Assembly: GCA_011634665.1 (NCBI GenBank)
Contig: WAEK01000002.1
Location: 2,748,501 to 2,812,500, forward strand
Source of the DNA: Mortierella sp. BCC40632
Lineage: Eukaryota; Mortierellomycota; Mortierellomycetes; Mortierellales; Mortierellaceae
Direction of reading: 5' to 3'
DNA: 64,000 nt
How positions within the stretch are numbered: position 1 is the stretch's first letter; every line of letters begins with the position of its first letter. The translations under genes and the position numbers were made by a program. The notes beneath the pieces were generated by a model that was not told the DNA's origin, did no database searches, and worked only from the letters and a program-made list of their open reading frames with translations. Below, piece after piece: positions 22,667 to 35,204 of the stretch.

Positions 22667-24655
22667 CTATTTAAAGTCTAGGACCCGGAACACCCTCTTG
22701 CGCTCGTCTGGAGTCATTGTATCTGTTCTCGTCAAGAAAGGAAAAGGGGGGAGGAGAGCAATCAAAGAAGAAATATTAACAACTTGGTGCTACCACGCAT
22801 AGTAATGGCATTGAGAATCGATCACACACACACATACATTTTTTTTAAAAAAAAAAAAAAAAAACGCTTTTTATTTATTCACTCACCCAAAAGTTCCGCC
22901 TTCCGTTTCATCTTGGCCTCCTCTGGACTCTCTCGTATATGCTTTGGAAGGTTTTTCAGAGGCGTTGGCCGAGGTTTGTTGAAAAAATATGGATGGAGAA
23001 GTGCCTATTCGCCAGAAAGAGGGGTAGCAATGAAGAAGAGGGGGGGGAACGAATGAGCATGAATCGAGTCAAATAGGTCACAAACGATCACAAATTCATT
23101 ACCTCGCGGGCAGATATCCTCCTGTTAGGGTCGTAAATCAACATGCTTTCAAGCAGCTCCAATGTGTCAGCTCCAGCAGCAGTAAAGAGTAGTCTGAGAG
23201 GTGTTCGTGGATAGTGCTTGAACTGGATATAATTGGGGAGAGACTTCATACCCTATAGTCGCATAGTTATACACACAAAGATGAAGCGGGTGAGACAAGA
23301 ACAGCAAGAAAAGAAAAAGAAAACATGCTCCCAGGACTTCCAAAGAACGTTTAAGGTTCACTTTCACTGGTTATGTTTAGTCCGATTCAACTTACAGGCC
23401 AGTCTGCTTCTGCAGGGGTTCCCAAAGCTCTAAACATGGTATCGAGTTGATCCATGTCCGTGTTTCCTGGAAGGTATGGGTTACGAAGAAGTAATTCTGC
23501 AAATATACATCCAATCGCCCAAATATCGACGCCAGATCCATATTCTTTTGCTCCGAACAAGAGTTCTGGCGCACGGTACCATCTACACGATAGTCAAGTT
23601 CTGTTAGTCTCTGTTTTTGCGTCTTGCTCAAGGCTCGGTTTTTTTTTTTCTTTTTTTTCGTTCTCATTCTTTCTTGAGAAATAGAGATAATAATGACAAC
23701 AAGAAAATACTTGCCTTGTTACGACCTGGGCTGTCAGTTGACGGCCTCTATCACCAAAATCTCGCGCCAAACCAAAATCGGCAATCTTGAGCTGGCCATC
23801 CAGGCCAAGGAGCAAATTGTTTGGCTTCATATCCTGTTGAACAGTATCAATTTCACATTGAATGAGTTGGATGTGGAGCAACATTCACTGAAATATCATT
23901 TGCGGCTCAAAAATACAAAATACAAATCCAATTGCTAGCCACCATACTCTGTGAAGGATCCAGTTCCGATGACAATGGTCTAGCCCGCGTAGGGTCATCA
24001 GCATCCAATGTTTAACATCTCCAGGCATGAACACGATACTCTTGTCTTTGATGATCATCTCCAGGTCAGATTCCAGAAACTCGAGGACTAGGTTGAGATT
24101 CGTTTTATGAAAGTAAACCTCCATCAACTGTGATGCAGCATATCAGAGTCATTAGTAGTCAGCTCGAAGAGAGAAAAAAAAACCCCCTCCTCTCATTTTT
24201 AAACCGCAAAAGCTTGTCCCGTTACTCAACTTACCTCGACAATGTTTGGGTGTCGAAGCTCTTGTAAAGTCTTGACCTCACGCAAAGCACTCATATCAAG
24301 GCCATCCTTGAACTGACCGACCTTGATTTTCTTGATAGCGACTTTCTTCTTTGTCGAGAGTTGGGTACCTGTTGACAAATACAGGGAGATGTCAGCTGGG
24401 TGTTAGCTTGCCCGAGTCATTGCCTCCACTAATACATCCCACCCACGTTTTCATTTCTTCCCTTGTAGGGAAATGTTCCCATGGGATTGTGAGCAAAGAA
24501 ATGAGCTATGGGCATGAACAGACCTTGCCCCTCTCCCCCTTCCCCTTACCAAGGTAGACGACGGCATAAGCTCCCTCTCCAACCTTCTTGTCTTTCTTGT
24601 AGTTTCGGTAGACAGCAGCATTGAGCTGCTCGGCGTGGTTCCTGAGCGATGCCAT
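22667..24655 (-). CDS. KIN28: CDK7/Kin28-type cyclin-dependent kinase (TFIIH)
   Basis: Catalytic subunit of the TFIIH kinase module, phosphorylating the RNA polymerase II CTD and possibly activating other CDKs. Eight exons: 24655-24550, 24368-24235, 24127-23948, 23833-23715, 23582-23396, 23252-23103, 23004-22887, 22707-22667; 344 aa (human 346). Gly-rich loop GEGAYAVVY; the cyclin-binding helix reads DMSALREVK; catalytic HRDMKPNN with Asp141; DFGLARDFG with Asp159; T-loop [16 protein letters not shown] with likely activating Thr174. The C-terminal lobe [18 protein letters not shown] and [11 protein letters not shown] fit CDK7. The intron after exon 4 begins GCAAGT, a GC-AG intron; the TR-WYR junction requires it. 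The last 14 codons ([13 protein letters not shown]) are less certain. Confidence 0.94.
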
Positions 24656-25004
24656 CGTCAACAAAATAGAGAGGGTCCCTGTGGTACGATGGTCCGAGTG
24701 TGAAAAAAAAAAGAGGACGGACCTTTTTGCTGGTCTGAACTTGCCACTACTCCTTCGACGACTGGCATTCCCCGGGGCTGGTGACTTTGGACGTGTCGTC
24801 CCACAAGCCACGAGAACTTGATCAGCGGTCTTTGTTGCAGCGGAATGGTTTTCCACTCGTTCCATTCGTTTCCACCTACTTTTCTCTCTCTCCCGCTCTA
24901 CACCATCCACCTTTCTCTCACTCCCCCACCCCGCCCTCCCTCAACCTCACTCTCCTAGCAGGAACCCTCTTTTTTTTTTTTTTTTTTTCTTCTTGTCTGC
25001 AGCC
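24656..25004. promoter_or_regulatory. Bidirectional promoter CDK7 / ZNF277-like
   Basis: Only 349 bp separate the two divergent start codons. Pyrimidine-rich sequence with a poly-T run (about 24970-24988) precedes the ZNF277-like ATG; no TATA box seen. Confidence 0.55.
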
Positions 25005-26897
25005 ATGAGCAACGAAGGGGAATGGACCACAGTAACCTCAAAGAGCTCGAGCAGCCATAAGCAGCACGGCGCAAAGCTTAACGCCACGACCACTGCTGGT
25101 GCCAGCTCAGGCTCTCAGTCTACATCAAAGTCAGAGACTAGCTCGCGTTCCAAGGCAGGAGGCAGTGGCTATCACCACCATCACCACCACAAGAAATCTC
25201 TCAAGAAAGATGCTCCATCCAAGACCTCTGCCGGATCAGCTTTGACGGGCGCTGGCGCATCTTCAAAGAACGCCACTTCTGTTGCCACCACAGCAAAGAC
25301 AGCCGCCGGGTCCTCACGTAACCGCGAGCACTCGGACTCTGGCTCTAGTGATTCGGAATCGGATGATCAGTCAGACTATCCAGTGCGGCCTCCTTACTAC
25401 ACCACGATCCTAATTCATTGCCCATTCCAGAGTTGTAATCTTGTCGATCCTCTCACGGACTCGACCACGCTAGTGGCCCATTTGAAGGAGGCTCACCATG
25501 TAGCCTTCAAGAATATTCACCACATGTTTATTTTGCTTGATCGATACCTGACTCATTGGGCCGAGGAGATTGAGCGTCAAGGGATTGAAAAGGTGGCCAT
25601 CAAGGAAGAAGGAGACGATCACTATACGATTGATCCAGCTCAGTCTACTGCAGATCGGTCCTTGAGAGATGTGATCCAACGCGAAAAGCTGAATGAGATC
25701 CTCAAGATTCAAGAGAAGGAGCGAAATGAAGAAGCCAAGCAAAAGAGAAAGTGTTTGTTCTGCAAGAACATTTGTGATAACAGGTAACGACATTTTTTTT
25801 TTCCTTCTTCCTTGGGATGAAGGGATGCGGATTTCAAGTAGAACTGCGGCGAGCTGACATTCTTTTCTCTTCTTTTTTTCTAATCTCCGACTAGATCGGT
25901 CCTGTTCAAGCATATGTTTGCGGAGCACAACTTCAACATTGGACTCCCTGACAACCTCGTGAACGTGAACGAGTTCTTGGATATGCTGGAGACCAAGCTG
26001 ACAAAGTAAATGACATTCAATGGACGGATCAAGTCTTTCTCAAACACTGTCTTCCCTCCCCTCCTCCCATCGCTTTAAAGTTCGTATCCACTAACACTTG
26101 TTTATTCATTCCCTTCACCTTTTTTCCCCCCCCCCCTTCATTTCTGTTATTGTAGTCTTCAATGCCTTTATTGCGAAAAGACATTCACATCACCAGCAGT
26201 GCTACGCAAGCATATGCGCAAAAAGAAGCATTTCAAGATCAGCGCCCGGAATCGTCTCTATGATCAGTTCTATGTGATCAACTATCTGGAACCAGGCATG
26301 AACTGGGAACACTTTGAAAACGACCGATACGAATCCGATGATGACCGACGCGATGATTCTTGGGCAGACTGGGATGAGGCTCTGGAGGATGAAAAGACCA
26401 AGTGTTTGTTTGAGAATGTGTATTTCAGTTCGGCTCAGGCAACACGCGACCATATGAAGGAGGCACACGGGTTTGATCTGGATGGAGAGAGACATCGATT
26501 GGGTTTGGACTTTTACCAGACCATCTCGTTGATCAACTATATTCGTCGACAGACACTTCTTGGAACATGTTTTTCTTGTCTCAAGACACCCGGCGCTTCA
26601 ACTTCCGAGGACAAGAAGGAGGTGGTTGATCCATCTTTTGAGAAACAAGAACCAGGCGATGCTTTGGTGAAGCACTTGAAGGAGGAAGGATGTGGCGCCA
26701 AGATCCCGAGTATGGATGCTGAGTTTTGGAAGGATCCACAATTCCTGTTGCCGATGCTCGAGAATGACCCTTTGTTGATGGTCTTTGGAGACGAGGCTTC
26801 GGACGATGAGGATGAGAACCCGGGAGAGGGTGGCGGTCGTCGTGTGAGATCTTCCGATAGTGAAGGAGATGATGATGATGATGAAGTTGTTATTTAG
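25005..26897 (+). CDS. ZNF277-like C2H2 zinc-finger protein
   Basis: Homologue of animal ZNF277, a C2H2 protein reported to bind ribosomal protein uS5 and chromatin factors; role in fungi unclear. Exons 25005-25783, 25895-26005, 26156-26897 give 543 aa. The N-terminal ~125 residues are Ser/Thr/Ala-rich with a six-His run. Zinc-binding modules in order: CPFQSCNLV...HLKEAHH, CLFCKNICDN...HMFAEHNF, CLYCEKTFTS...HMRKKKHFK. The phrases FNIGLPDNLVN and NLQCLYCEKTF, and RNRLYDQFYVINYLEPGMNW, are diagnostic of the family. The C-terminus is acidic, ending in a run of aspartates. Shares a short bidirectional promoter with the CDK7-type gene. The ATG at 25005 was chosen because no in-frame upstream ATG exists. 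Confidence 0.9.
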
Positions 26898-27146
26898 ATG
26901 GGTAATAGGAGCTTTCTGCAGTTGTATGCAAAAAAAAAAAAACTGGAGCCATTTTTTATCTCACTTTCTCGAAACGCACGAGCCCTCATGAAGACTTCAG
27001 GGGCAACCCAAAAGGTGCTCTATGCTCTTTGCTGTTTTTACAGACTCCTCCCCCTCCTTCGCCTCCGATCCCTATGACTTTCATTAAAATGCCCCTTATA
27101 TCAGTTAGAGATCTCATGAAGAAGAAGAAAAGATAGATTCATGTGT

Positions 27147-28559
27147 TTATAGGTCTCTTTCACTGGCAGAAAGTATCGAGTTCTGAGAATCTATTGGTCC
27201 TGTCATAGGTGTGTCTACGTTGTCTTCTTGACGATCCTCCCATCCAGAATGCTGTGCATTCCTGAGACGTCGTTGGTCGTCTTCTTTATACTGGATATAA
27301 TTCTCCTTGTGCTTGAGTGTAAACGTCTTTCCATCGGTCCGGTCCCGGTAGTATTGCTGGATGACTTCATAAAAGTATTTGTAAAACCACAAGATATCAT
27401 CAAATTGACCAATATAGGGTCCTAATTGGTAAGTTGAGATTAACTCTTTGTGGGGTGAAATCGTAGAACTGACTCCCGCTTTTGATCCTGATGCTGTCTC
27501 CGAGGTTGAGGCGTCTGAAGAATTGGAAAAAGTCTCTTGATGGGTAACAGGCACGGAGGTTGGGGTAGACTCCGACGTGGCCGAGGAGGATGAGGAGAGT
27601 GTCAGAGTGGGTACTTTGGATAGATAGGTCTCATGATATTCTCTCAAAAAGTAATAGATCGCCTCAATCGTAGCAAGGTACTCGCTCGACTTTTTTTGGT
27701 GTCTCCAGAACAGAGTTTGATGTGGTGCAATTGTTACTATTTTTTTTTTTCAAAGAAAAAGTTGGTGAATATTGTGCGAGAAAAAAAAATATATATTGAA
27801 TGAAAACAAAGCTCCCCCTTCCCTCTTCTCTTTTTTTTTTTTTTTTTTTTTTTCTTTTGGATCCTTGGTATTACCTCGTCTCATTCGCTGCAAAGGACTA
27901 TTGCTTTTTGACATCTTGCTGGCCTGGTCCCAAGTGCCGTCAATAACCACCAGCTTGTCAAAAGACGACGGATCAATTTCACTCAACTGCTTGGCTTCCT
28001 ATTTGATCCAGATCCTCGCAAGGTCAGTCTACTTTTTTTTTCTTTCATTCCTGGCATACTCCAAACAAATACACCTTTACAACAGAGGAAGAAAAAGGAA
28101 AAAAGAAAGTTTTTTTTTTTTTTTCCTTACAGGACTTGGAAAGAGCAGCAAGAGTCTATCCACGTTCTCGTATTTGGGCATATTTCTCCATGGATACACC
28201 TCCACATCCTGAGGGGCTAATAGCTTCGCATGCAATGCTGTCGATTTGCCATCCCGCTCTTGTTCATGTTTGATTACATCAAGCTTGATAGGCAGTTTCA
28301 GCTGCGGTACAGTATTATCAGGACACCCGACCAGGATTAGGCATTTGTTGCAATAGTATCGACTTGGCCTGTTACAGAGTGTGCATCGCTGTTTCTCGAT
28401 CGTATCCAGAACAGCGGTAGAGGAAATATTGAACTGGTCAAAGGGTGAGGAATAGTTTGACTTATTGATGCTTCCAGCAGCAGCGGTTGTTGTAGTTGTA
28501 GCTGTTGCGGTAGCTGCTGCAGCTGTCATCGATTGTTGTGCCTCGGACATGTTGGTCAT
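27147..28559 (-). CDS. DTW-domain tRNA-uridine aminocarboxypropyltransferase (DTWD1-like)
   Basis: Uses S-adenosylmethionine to add a 3-amino-3-carboxypropyl group to tRNA uridine (acp3U); DTWD1 acts on position 20 in human. Exons 28559-28131, 27998-27875, 27736-27147 give 380 aa. After an Ala/Thr-rich N-terminus come a zinc-ribbon CTLCNRPSRYYCNKC, the HEQERDGKST segment, and the signature DGTWDQASKM (DxTW). The third exon carries TLFWRHQ and YLATIEAIYYFL, the typical helix. A serine/threonine-rich insert of about 50 residues and a basic tail follow. First ATG of exon 1 (28559) chosen; a second in-frame ATG is three codons further in. Ends 250 bp from the convergent ZNF277-like gene. Confidence 0.92.
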
Positions 28560-28674
28560 CTCTGGAGAACTCTGCAAATGGGCCTCTCAACAAACGGATC
28601 GCCTTCGAGATCAATGATGGAGGCAAAGCAGCCAAAACAGCTGGACAGTCACAGATTCACAAAAAATGGATTTA

Positions 28675-30243
28675 TTACTCTTGCTTCTTACGACCAGACT
28701 TGGGCGAGTCTTTGGTCTTGACCACAGGTGGTGGAGGTGGGTCAGCCAACGACTGGAGTACAAACGCCGATGAAGCCTACAAATAGTATAGAAAGAAGAA
28801 GAAAAAGGTCAATTTTTCAGGTACGCTCCTCCTCGACAGAACAACGGTGACACCGGCTGAACAACTGATAGCCCTTACCTGCGCCAATCCAAAGACAGCA
28901 ACGCCAATCAGTGGGATACTACAGCCAATATAGAACACCACTCCAAAGCCCAGAAGCACACTCTTTCGATAATTGAACCACTTGCGCTTTTGATAGTGCG
29001 TCATTCCCAATCGGATAAAATATGGATCTAATAACTCTCTGGTCAATGTCCGACAACCAAAGAATCCCTTCAAAAGATAGATCGAGATCCGTCGTGGCAA
29101 TAGAAATGAAGTCACTGCAAAGAGACCCGCCAACGGCTTGGAGCCAATTGATTGAAGTGTCGAGAGGAATGAGGCCGCAGGGAAGGCGAATCGACCCAAC
29201 AAGGGGATCCATGAAAGAACTAGGATCAGCAATCCCCACTTGAGTCGACGCCAGGTCCGTCGCATATACCGCAGCATTTCCTGCCAATGACGGACCTTGT
29301 ACGGATAGGCCAACAATGCAGGTGCAAAATGACCACGATGATCCATTACAAGCTTGGATGGTGTTACTGGAGCGTTGACGGAAAGATGTCCCGACTGTTG
29401 TTGTGCTTGTGCCTGTCGTTGCTGTTCCAATTTAATGTGCTCATGCTCCTGGACCAACAGATGGTCCGAATACACAAGGGCGTCGATAAAAATATCATCC
29501 AGTGGTTGTGGATACAGATACCGCAGGAACAACAAGCCGATCAAGGGAATCGAATTCAAGAGCTCATGGATTTTGTTTGAAAAGAGCTCCAATCCAGACA
29601 CCGTCTGTGTCGTATCCGAGTTGAAGACAAAACCAAGGAGCCTCAGGAAGGAGCCGATGACCACCACAGGTAAGAAGAACACAATCTGGGTCACTAAGTG
29701 GGAGACAAGTGTAAAGACGAGAAGTCGGAGGAGCACTTTGTACAGTCGACCGTTCCGGAAATCGGGGTTCGTGAGTGCAATCCAACAGCCCTCGAGTGCC
29801 AACACAACACCCTTGAAAAACTCTTTGGGTTGGATCGGGGACCGTAATTGGTATGTTGGCTTTATGCCTGAGCCTGAAGAACTGCTACTGTTGTTGCTTT
29901 GTTGGTGGGCGCTTACGCCCTGGACGTTTTGTGGGCGAGGAGTAGAAGGATTGCCAGGAAAACCTCCGATCGGGTTCCATTGAATGCCATTAGAATCGTC
30001 GCCATCTTCAGGCTCAACGTCCGACATGTCATTCATTTCCTTGGTCGCGCCCGCACGGACCCGGGATGGGGGTGGGTATTGGAGTGGGTTATAATCATCG
30101 GGCATGCCTAGGTTGGCCGACGACGCACTTGAGCTGGACCGCCGCGTCGGTGCTGTCGAGAGTGGCACACTTTGTGATGAAGAAGGGGCCGGTAAGGGCG
30201 ATGCGTACGGGGTGTAGGGTGGGGGTGGAGCAGAGTCCTGCAT
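28675..30243 (-). CDS. Polytopic membrane protein, EI24-like
   Basis: Probable ER-type multi-pass membrane protein; tentative EI24 (etoposide-induced 2.4)/CysZ-related family, called from overall layout and not from a clear signature. Exons 30243-28879 and 28776-28675 give 488 aa. The first ~145 residues are disordered, Pro/Ser-rich with an acidic patch (DVEPEDGDDSNG). Then GVVLALEGCWIALTNPD leads into hydrophobic segments: VLLRLLVFTLVSHLV, FFLPVVVIGSFLRLLGF, IPLIGLLFLRY, LLILVLSWIPLLGRF, PLAGLFAVTSFLLP and GFGVVFYIGCSIPLIGVA. A Gln-rich charged insert sits between the third and fourth. The C-terminus ends KSGRKKQE, a lysine-rich cytosolic tail. It lies 115 bp upstream of the DTWD1-like gene on the same strand. 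Confidence 0.7.
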
Positions 30244-31629
30244 GCTGACTGACTGAATGACTGGGATGCTACTTGTCCTGTCCTGTCCTGTCCTGAATTT
30301 CAACCTGGGGATGATCCTCGAATTGGATGCAAGAGAGAGAGTGTGTGTGTGTGAAGTAAAAACAGGCAAAGTGGAGGTTGTTGTGCGCCTCTTTTTATGG
30401 CCATGTTCCACACTGCTTTTTTTTTTTTTATTACAGGACACGTCTATGCCAAGCCTTCCAGTCCCGCTCAAGACGCGCTTGGTGTTGCCCAATGCTTGCC
30501 CACTCAGTCTATGCTGGCCACCTCCCTGCCAAGAGACGCGGGTTACTTTAGGCAGAATGAAGGCCGTCTTTTGTCCCTCCAGAGGCATACCAGCAGAGGC
30601 TCTCGGCGTGCTCTCCACAAACTTTGCTCTTCTCCATAGCTTTCACGGCCCGATAGGTGAACGTGGAGGAAGCAAAGTCCAGTGTGCACAGGTCTTATCC
30701 TTCGGCCAAGAACCATTTATGAACGTGCACTTTTTTTTCTTTTCCCTTTACAAGAATCCAAACCCTTCTCGGTGTTGCTTTTGCCGGACTGCGCCCACTT
30801 TAGGCCAAGCATTAATATTTGTCAGACCAACAGGGATCTGGATTTGCCTGTAAGTCTTGACTTTTTTCCCCCCCTCTGCCTCTCATCCTTAACCTTTCTT
30901 CCCAAGGACAAGGACCAGTTGGGAGAAAGGGGTGGGTAGCAGCCTTTCCCTTTGACCCTTTTCCTGGTAAGGGTTACAGGAAAGAAAGAAGGGAAAAAAA
31001 TCTTGGCATTAGCTTTTTCGTCATACTAAAGAAGACTTCATCTCATCTCTGCTCTGCAACTTTTTTTCTTTTATTTTCTTTTCTCTGCCCCCCTTCAAGA
31101 CTTTCGACTCGGAACGGACTTTGGGCATGCTCGGGAGCTATGGTGAACAACACCGACGATATGATCCAGTGTGCATTGGCCAACACACTTCAATGCCGGA
31201 GAAAACATGTGTAGTTCTCAAACCAAAGAGGATCTTGGCAAGAGGAACAGTCATCAATCTTGATGATGGAAAGTAGCTTTGCATTATAAACGAGAGATCG
31301 AACTGGACCATTCACATAAAAGACATCAAACCAGACACGTTCATAGAGGCGACCATGAAAAAAAAAAGAAAATGATAGAGAATAGCATGTTGTTGGTCCT
31401 AATGGTATTCAGCCATGAGAAGGCCAAGGTCTATAGTACAAAGTAGGCATTACAACGATTACGGGGTGAGTTTGAAGGAAGAGTGTTTGGAAGGGGTGTG
31501 GTGGTAGTTCAAGAGGGACTAAATTACATATTACGATAGGGATTACAAGGTGAGGCAGGAAAAAGAAAAAAAGGAATTAAAATAAAAAATAATTGGACCC
31601 TCTCCACCCGCTCAAGATCAAGATCCTTG
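30244..31629. other. Intergenic, 5' of EI24-like gene and 3' of SLC35F-like gene
   Basis: About 1.4 kb with no supported gene. A (CTGTC)4-like repeat at about 30278-30296 lies just upstream of the EI24-like start. A GT repeat near 30340-30352, T-rich runs and a purine-rich 3' flank near 31360-31590 follow. Confidence 0.5.
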
Positions 31630-33965
31630 CTAGGGACGAGAACCAAGACGCTTCAAAAGCGGCTCCTCCACCTCGTCTGCAAATCTGGATGACATGTTCC
31701 CTGTCGACACTGGACTCAATGGTGCTTCATCAAGCTCCGAAGTGTCCCCATCGTCCATCTCTTGTTGACGCCTTTCACTCAATGTTACGCCATTCACGCC
31801 AAAGAAACCAGCAAGCACCAGTCCTGCACCAATCCAGTATCCAACACCGAGAACTCGGCCATATCCAATAATGTCCCCAAGGAGTGCAAGTGGAATTGTC
31901 AAAGACAGACCCAAAGTCACGACTAGAGGAGATGTCATGAGCATGCTCAAGAGCCAAAGGTAATCCGACCTATAATGGCGAATACCCAATCATTGAGAAA
32001 TAGATGTTAGTATGTTTGGGATGGACAAGACGAAGAGCAAACTGCAAAAGAACCAAAGCCTAGAAGAAAAAAGCGCACTTACACAAAGGTTCCAATAAAA
32101 GCGTTAGCAATAATCATGCAAATCACGCTTGGATCTGATGGAAACTCAAACCGCTCAACACCCGTGTAGTGAAGCACGCCAAAGACAGGCCAAAGTAGCA
32201 GCAGATTGAATAGACCAACGAATCCAAAGAAGAGAGACATGTTGACACGGTTCTCGTTCTGGATCCGGACCTTGAGAAGAACAGTGTAACAACCGTAGAA
32301 CAATGCTGACATCAGTGCGAGAAAGTCACCAAAGAGAGGTGCTCTGGGTGCTGTGGGTTCAAGGTTGGAGCCGCCACCGTGGTCTGATTTACTGACAAGA
32401 GCAACACCAAGGACACTCATGCAGACAGCAGCGAGTTTGACGGCGCTAAAGCTCTCTGTCTTGAGGAAGGCTCCAATGGCAAGAGTGAAGAATCCAGACA
32501 TGGAAGCGAGAATGGTTGAGCTAGCGACGGTGGTGTAGGCGAGTGACGCGTTGGTGGCCCAGTTGGCAGCAAACCAGAGGATGCAAAAAGCGAGACTAAG
32601 CTGAGCAACCTCACGATAGGTTAGCGGTGCATCATCGGTGGTGTCGCGAACATGTCCTTGCTCAAGTGACGAGTCAATAGAAGCGACGGCGGAAGGGAGA
32701 GAAATGGCAGAGTCGACAGTACTAGACGGACTGAAGGAACCATATGACCTTTTGGGAGGAAAGAAAAAAAAAAAAAGAAGGAAAAGAATACGAGTCAGAC
32801 GGGTGGGGGGACGGGGGGGTTAGAGTTGGGGGCAGTCAGGCAGACGGACAGACGGGCGCAAGTGGATAGACATCATTCCCCAATGCGCTCCTTTTCTTGG
32901 CCAGTGCGGACGCGAATTGAGCGGCCAAGAGATGGCACATACCGAGAGGGTGCAAGGCCGTCCTTGTGGGAGGAGCGATTAGCGGGAGGCGCGTCGGACT
33001 CGGGCTGACGGCGTGGATGCCAATATTGCTTGAAGAGCGGACCCAGCAGGTAGAGAGAGAAGCTGGCTGTATTGACGTAGGTGACAAAGAAAGGTTTGTT
33101 GTAGTGCTTTCCAGCAAAGATGTTCTAAAGAGAGGGGTGAGAAGAGAGAGAGAGATCCATGGGGAGGATGGAAATAATAAAATAAAATGAGTATTTAGAA
33201 TGGCGGAGATGGGGTTGATGGTGGTTATGAAGTGGTCGTGTGGACGATCGTGTGGGCGATCGTGTGTCCGGAGTGCCTGAGGCCACAGCGTGAGACAGTG
33301 AGAGCAGATTGGGCGAGATTGGCGGCGCATGCCGATGGCGTGATAGCCGTCCCAAAAGAGACAAGACATGCATCTGGACGGGTTGGACGGACAGCCGCGC
33401 ACTGTATTTGTCACACAGAGAAGAAGGAGGAGGACCATGCTGCTGTATCATCATTATCATCATCATTCTCCACCGGAAGGGCCTCACTCTCTCCAGGGAG
33501 AGAGGGAGAGAGAGATCACACCCTGCGCACGAATCTTTCCATCCAGACTGTCCAAACACCGTGTGGACAGGGGCAAACAGGCAGGTAGGCAGGCGGGTAG
33601 GCAGGGTAGGGAGAAAAGGGAGCCGCTCTTTTTTTTTTTCTTTCTCTCAGTTAAACGCCTGACAATTGCGAGCCCCTGGTCATACGCTGAGGCCCATTCT
33701 TTTCTGGAGGAGCCTTTGTGGGGGCAACAAAGGCGAGGGCGGGGGTATGGCGGAAAGCGGAGAACGATGCCACTCTGTGGTTCGTCCACCAGAGAAGAAA
33801 AAAAGAGCGGGAGAGAAGGCAAAAAAGGAGGCAACTCATAAAGTGGAATGACTACCGAACAATGCTTACATTCATCAGGAAGCTAGACGACACCCAGATG
33901 CAAACAACAGAGAGCAGAGCCAAGATCCCGAGCGTATAGCGGGTGGCTCCAGTATGTAATCCCAT
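31630..33965 (-). CDS. EamA/SLC35F-type transporter (YML018C/THI74-like)
   Basis: Ten-helix drug/metabolite transporter related to human SLC35F5 and the yeast vacuolar proteins YML018C and Thi74; substrate unknown, vacuolar membrane likely by homology. Exons 33965-33870, 33124-32943, 32730-32083, 31969-31630 give 421 aa. TM1 is TLGILALLSVVCIWVSSSF; the family signature KPFFVTYVNTASFSLYLLGP follows. EamA halves include NASLAYTTVASSTILASMSG, GFFTLAIGAF, LAAVCMSVLGVALV, FLALMSALFYGCYTVLLK, SLFFGFVGLFNLLLLWP and TSPLVVTLGLSLTIPLALL. The C-terminus is acidic. The first intron is long (745 bp) and repeat-filled. Confidence 0.92.
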
Positions 33966-35204
33966 AGTCGGTAGGTGGTAATGTAAGAGAAGGGTAGGGT
34001 CGGAAGTAGGGTTGTCTCTAACGTTGGAGACCAATAAAGGCTAGAGAGGAGTGGAGGAGGAGAAGAGGAGGAAAAGGTGAAATCACCGACGTGCAGGAAA
34101 ACGAATGCCTCTTGCGAGACAAGGGCCTCTGACGTCCAGGGGTGATGTGGAAGTGGAGAAGGATAGGAGTCCGGATGCAAGCCAAAGCTGGGTTGGAGAG
34201 TGGCGGTGATGGGAATGGGAATCGGAAGAGGACAGGGCAGTGGTGGAGAAGAATGAGTGGCGGAGGAGGAAAAAGAGGAAAAGAGAGGAAGAGAGAGAGA
34301 GGAAGAGAGAGAGAGGAAGAGAGAGAGAGGAAGAGAGAGAGAGGAAGAGAGAGAAAGAAAGAGGAAGGATAGGGTATGCTGGGAGGATGGGGCAAGAAGG
34401 AACCGATGATTGAAGAAGAAAAAAAAAAAAAAAAAAAAAAAAAAAAGATTGGGGAATGGAGATCGGAGGCTCATTGATCTCCTCGAGTGGCAAAGTGCCA
34501 CCCAAAAAAAGAAACACAAAATAGGCAGAGCGGGTCGGTCACACCCTCTTCTCTCTCTTATTGAACAGTCAGAAGAGAATAGAGGACCTGCTGCAAGAGA
34601 AATTGGCTGCAGGGGAGTGGTCAGGGCAATGTGCAAAAAAGAACAACGAGAGAGAGAGGAATCATGGACCAGACAAGCATATGAACGGGCATGGTCCACA
34701 GAGAGAGAGAGAGCACCGCGGAAACTGCAGCTCTCATCTATCAACCCTCAAAAAGTCTACCACAGACAGTAGCTAACTAAGTCCCATTTTTTTTTTTTTT
34801 TTCCCTCTTTTTTTCCCTAGAGAGATTACCTATGTGGCCATGCTTGCCCATGAGCGATTAAATCTTACCCCTGATAGGATTGCTCCTACTCGGGTCGGCG
34901 AGAGCCAATAAGCATCCGCTTGTGTTCATTCGGAAATCTGAAGAATTCCGATCAAATGGTCTGGATGGTTCCTGCTCGGGAATGCAATCCCTTCCTCCTC
35001 CTCCCCCTTTTTTTTCTCAATCAAGTGTGTAGGTGGGAGTCAAGCAATAGGATCCAAAGGTCTGTCTCTTCTATGGATTAGGTCTGTCTATTACTGCTGA
35101 GTGTTCTTTGGTCATTTGTTTATTTGGTCTCCGTGAGGAGGAATGAACAATGTGCGGGGCTGGCACTCCTGCGATGCATTGATCTCCCTACTCTCTGTAT
35201 GCAC
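33966..35204. other. SLC35F-like 5' flank and RPN9 3' flank
   Basis: No supported gene. A purine minisatellite with a ~14 bp GAGAGAGAGGAAGA unit occupies about 34278-34362, and poly-A about 34420-34446. Frames rich in Ser/Leu or Arg/Glu are repeat artefacts. Confidence 0.55.
34278..34362 (+). repeat. 14-bp purine minisatellite
   Basis: About five to six copies of a GGAAGAGAGAGAGA unit, all purine on the plus strand, in the 5' flank of the SLC35F-like gene. Such tracts can form triplex DNA; here this is only a possibility. Confidence 0.8.

Noticed and set aside
31630..33965. Possible eukaryotic TPP riboswitch near the THI74-like transporter
   Set aside because: I found no CTGAGA-type thiamine-box core in its introns or 5' flank.
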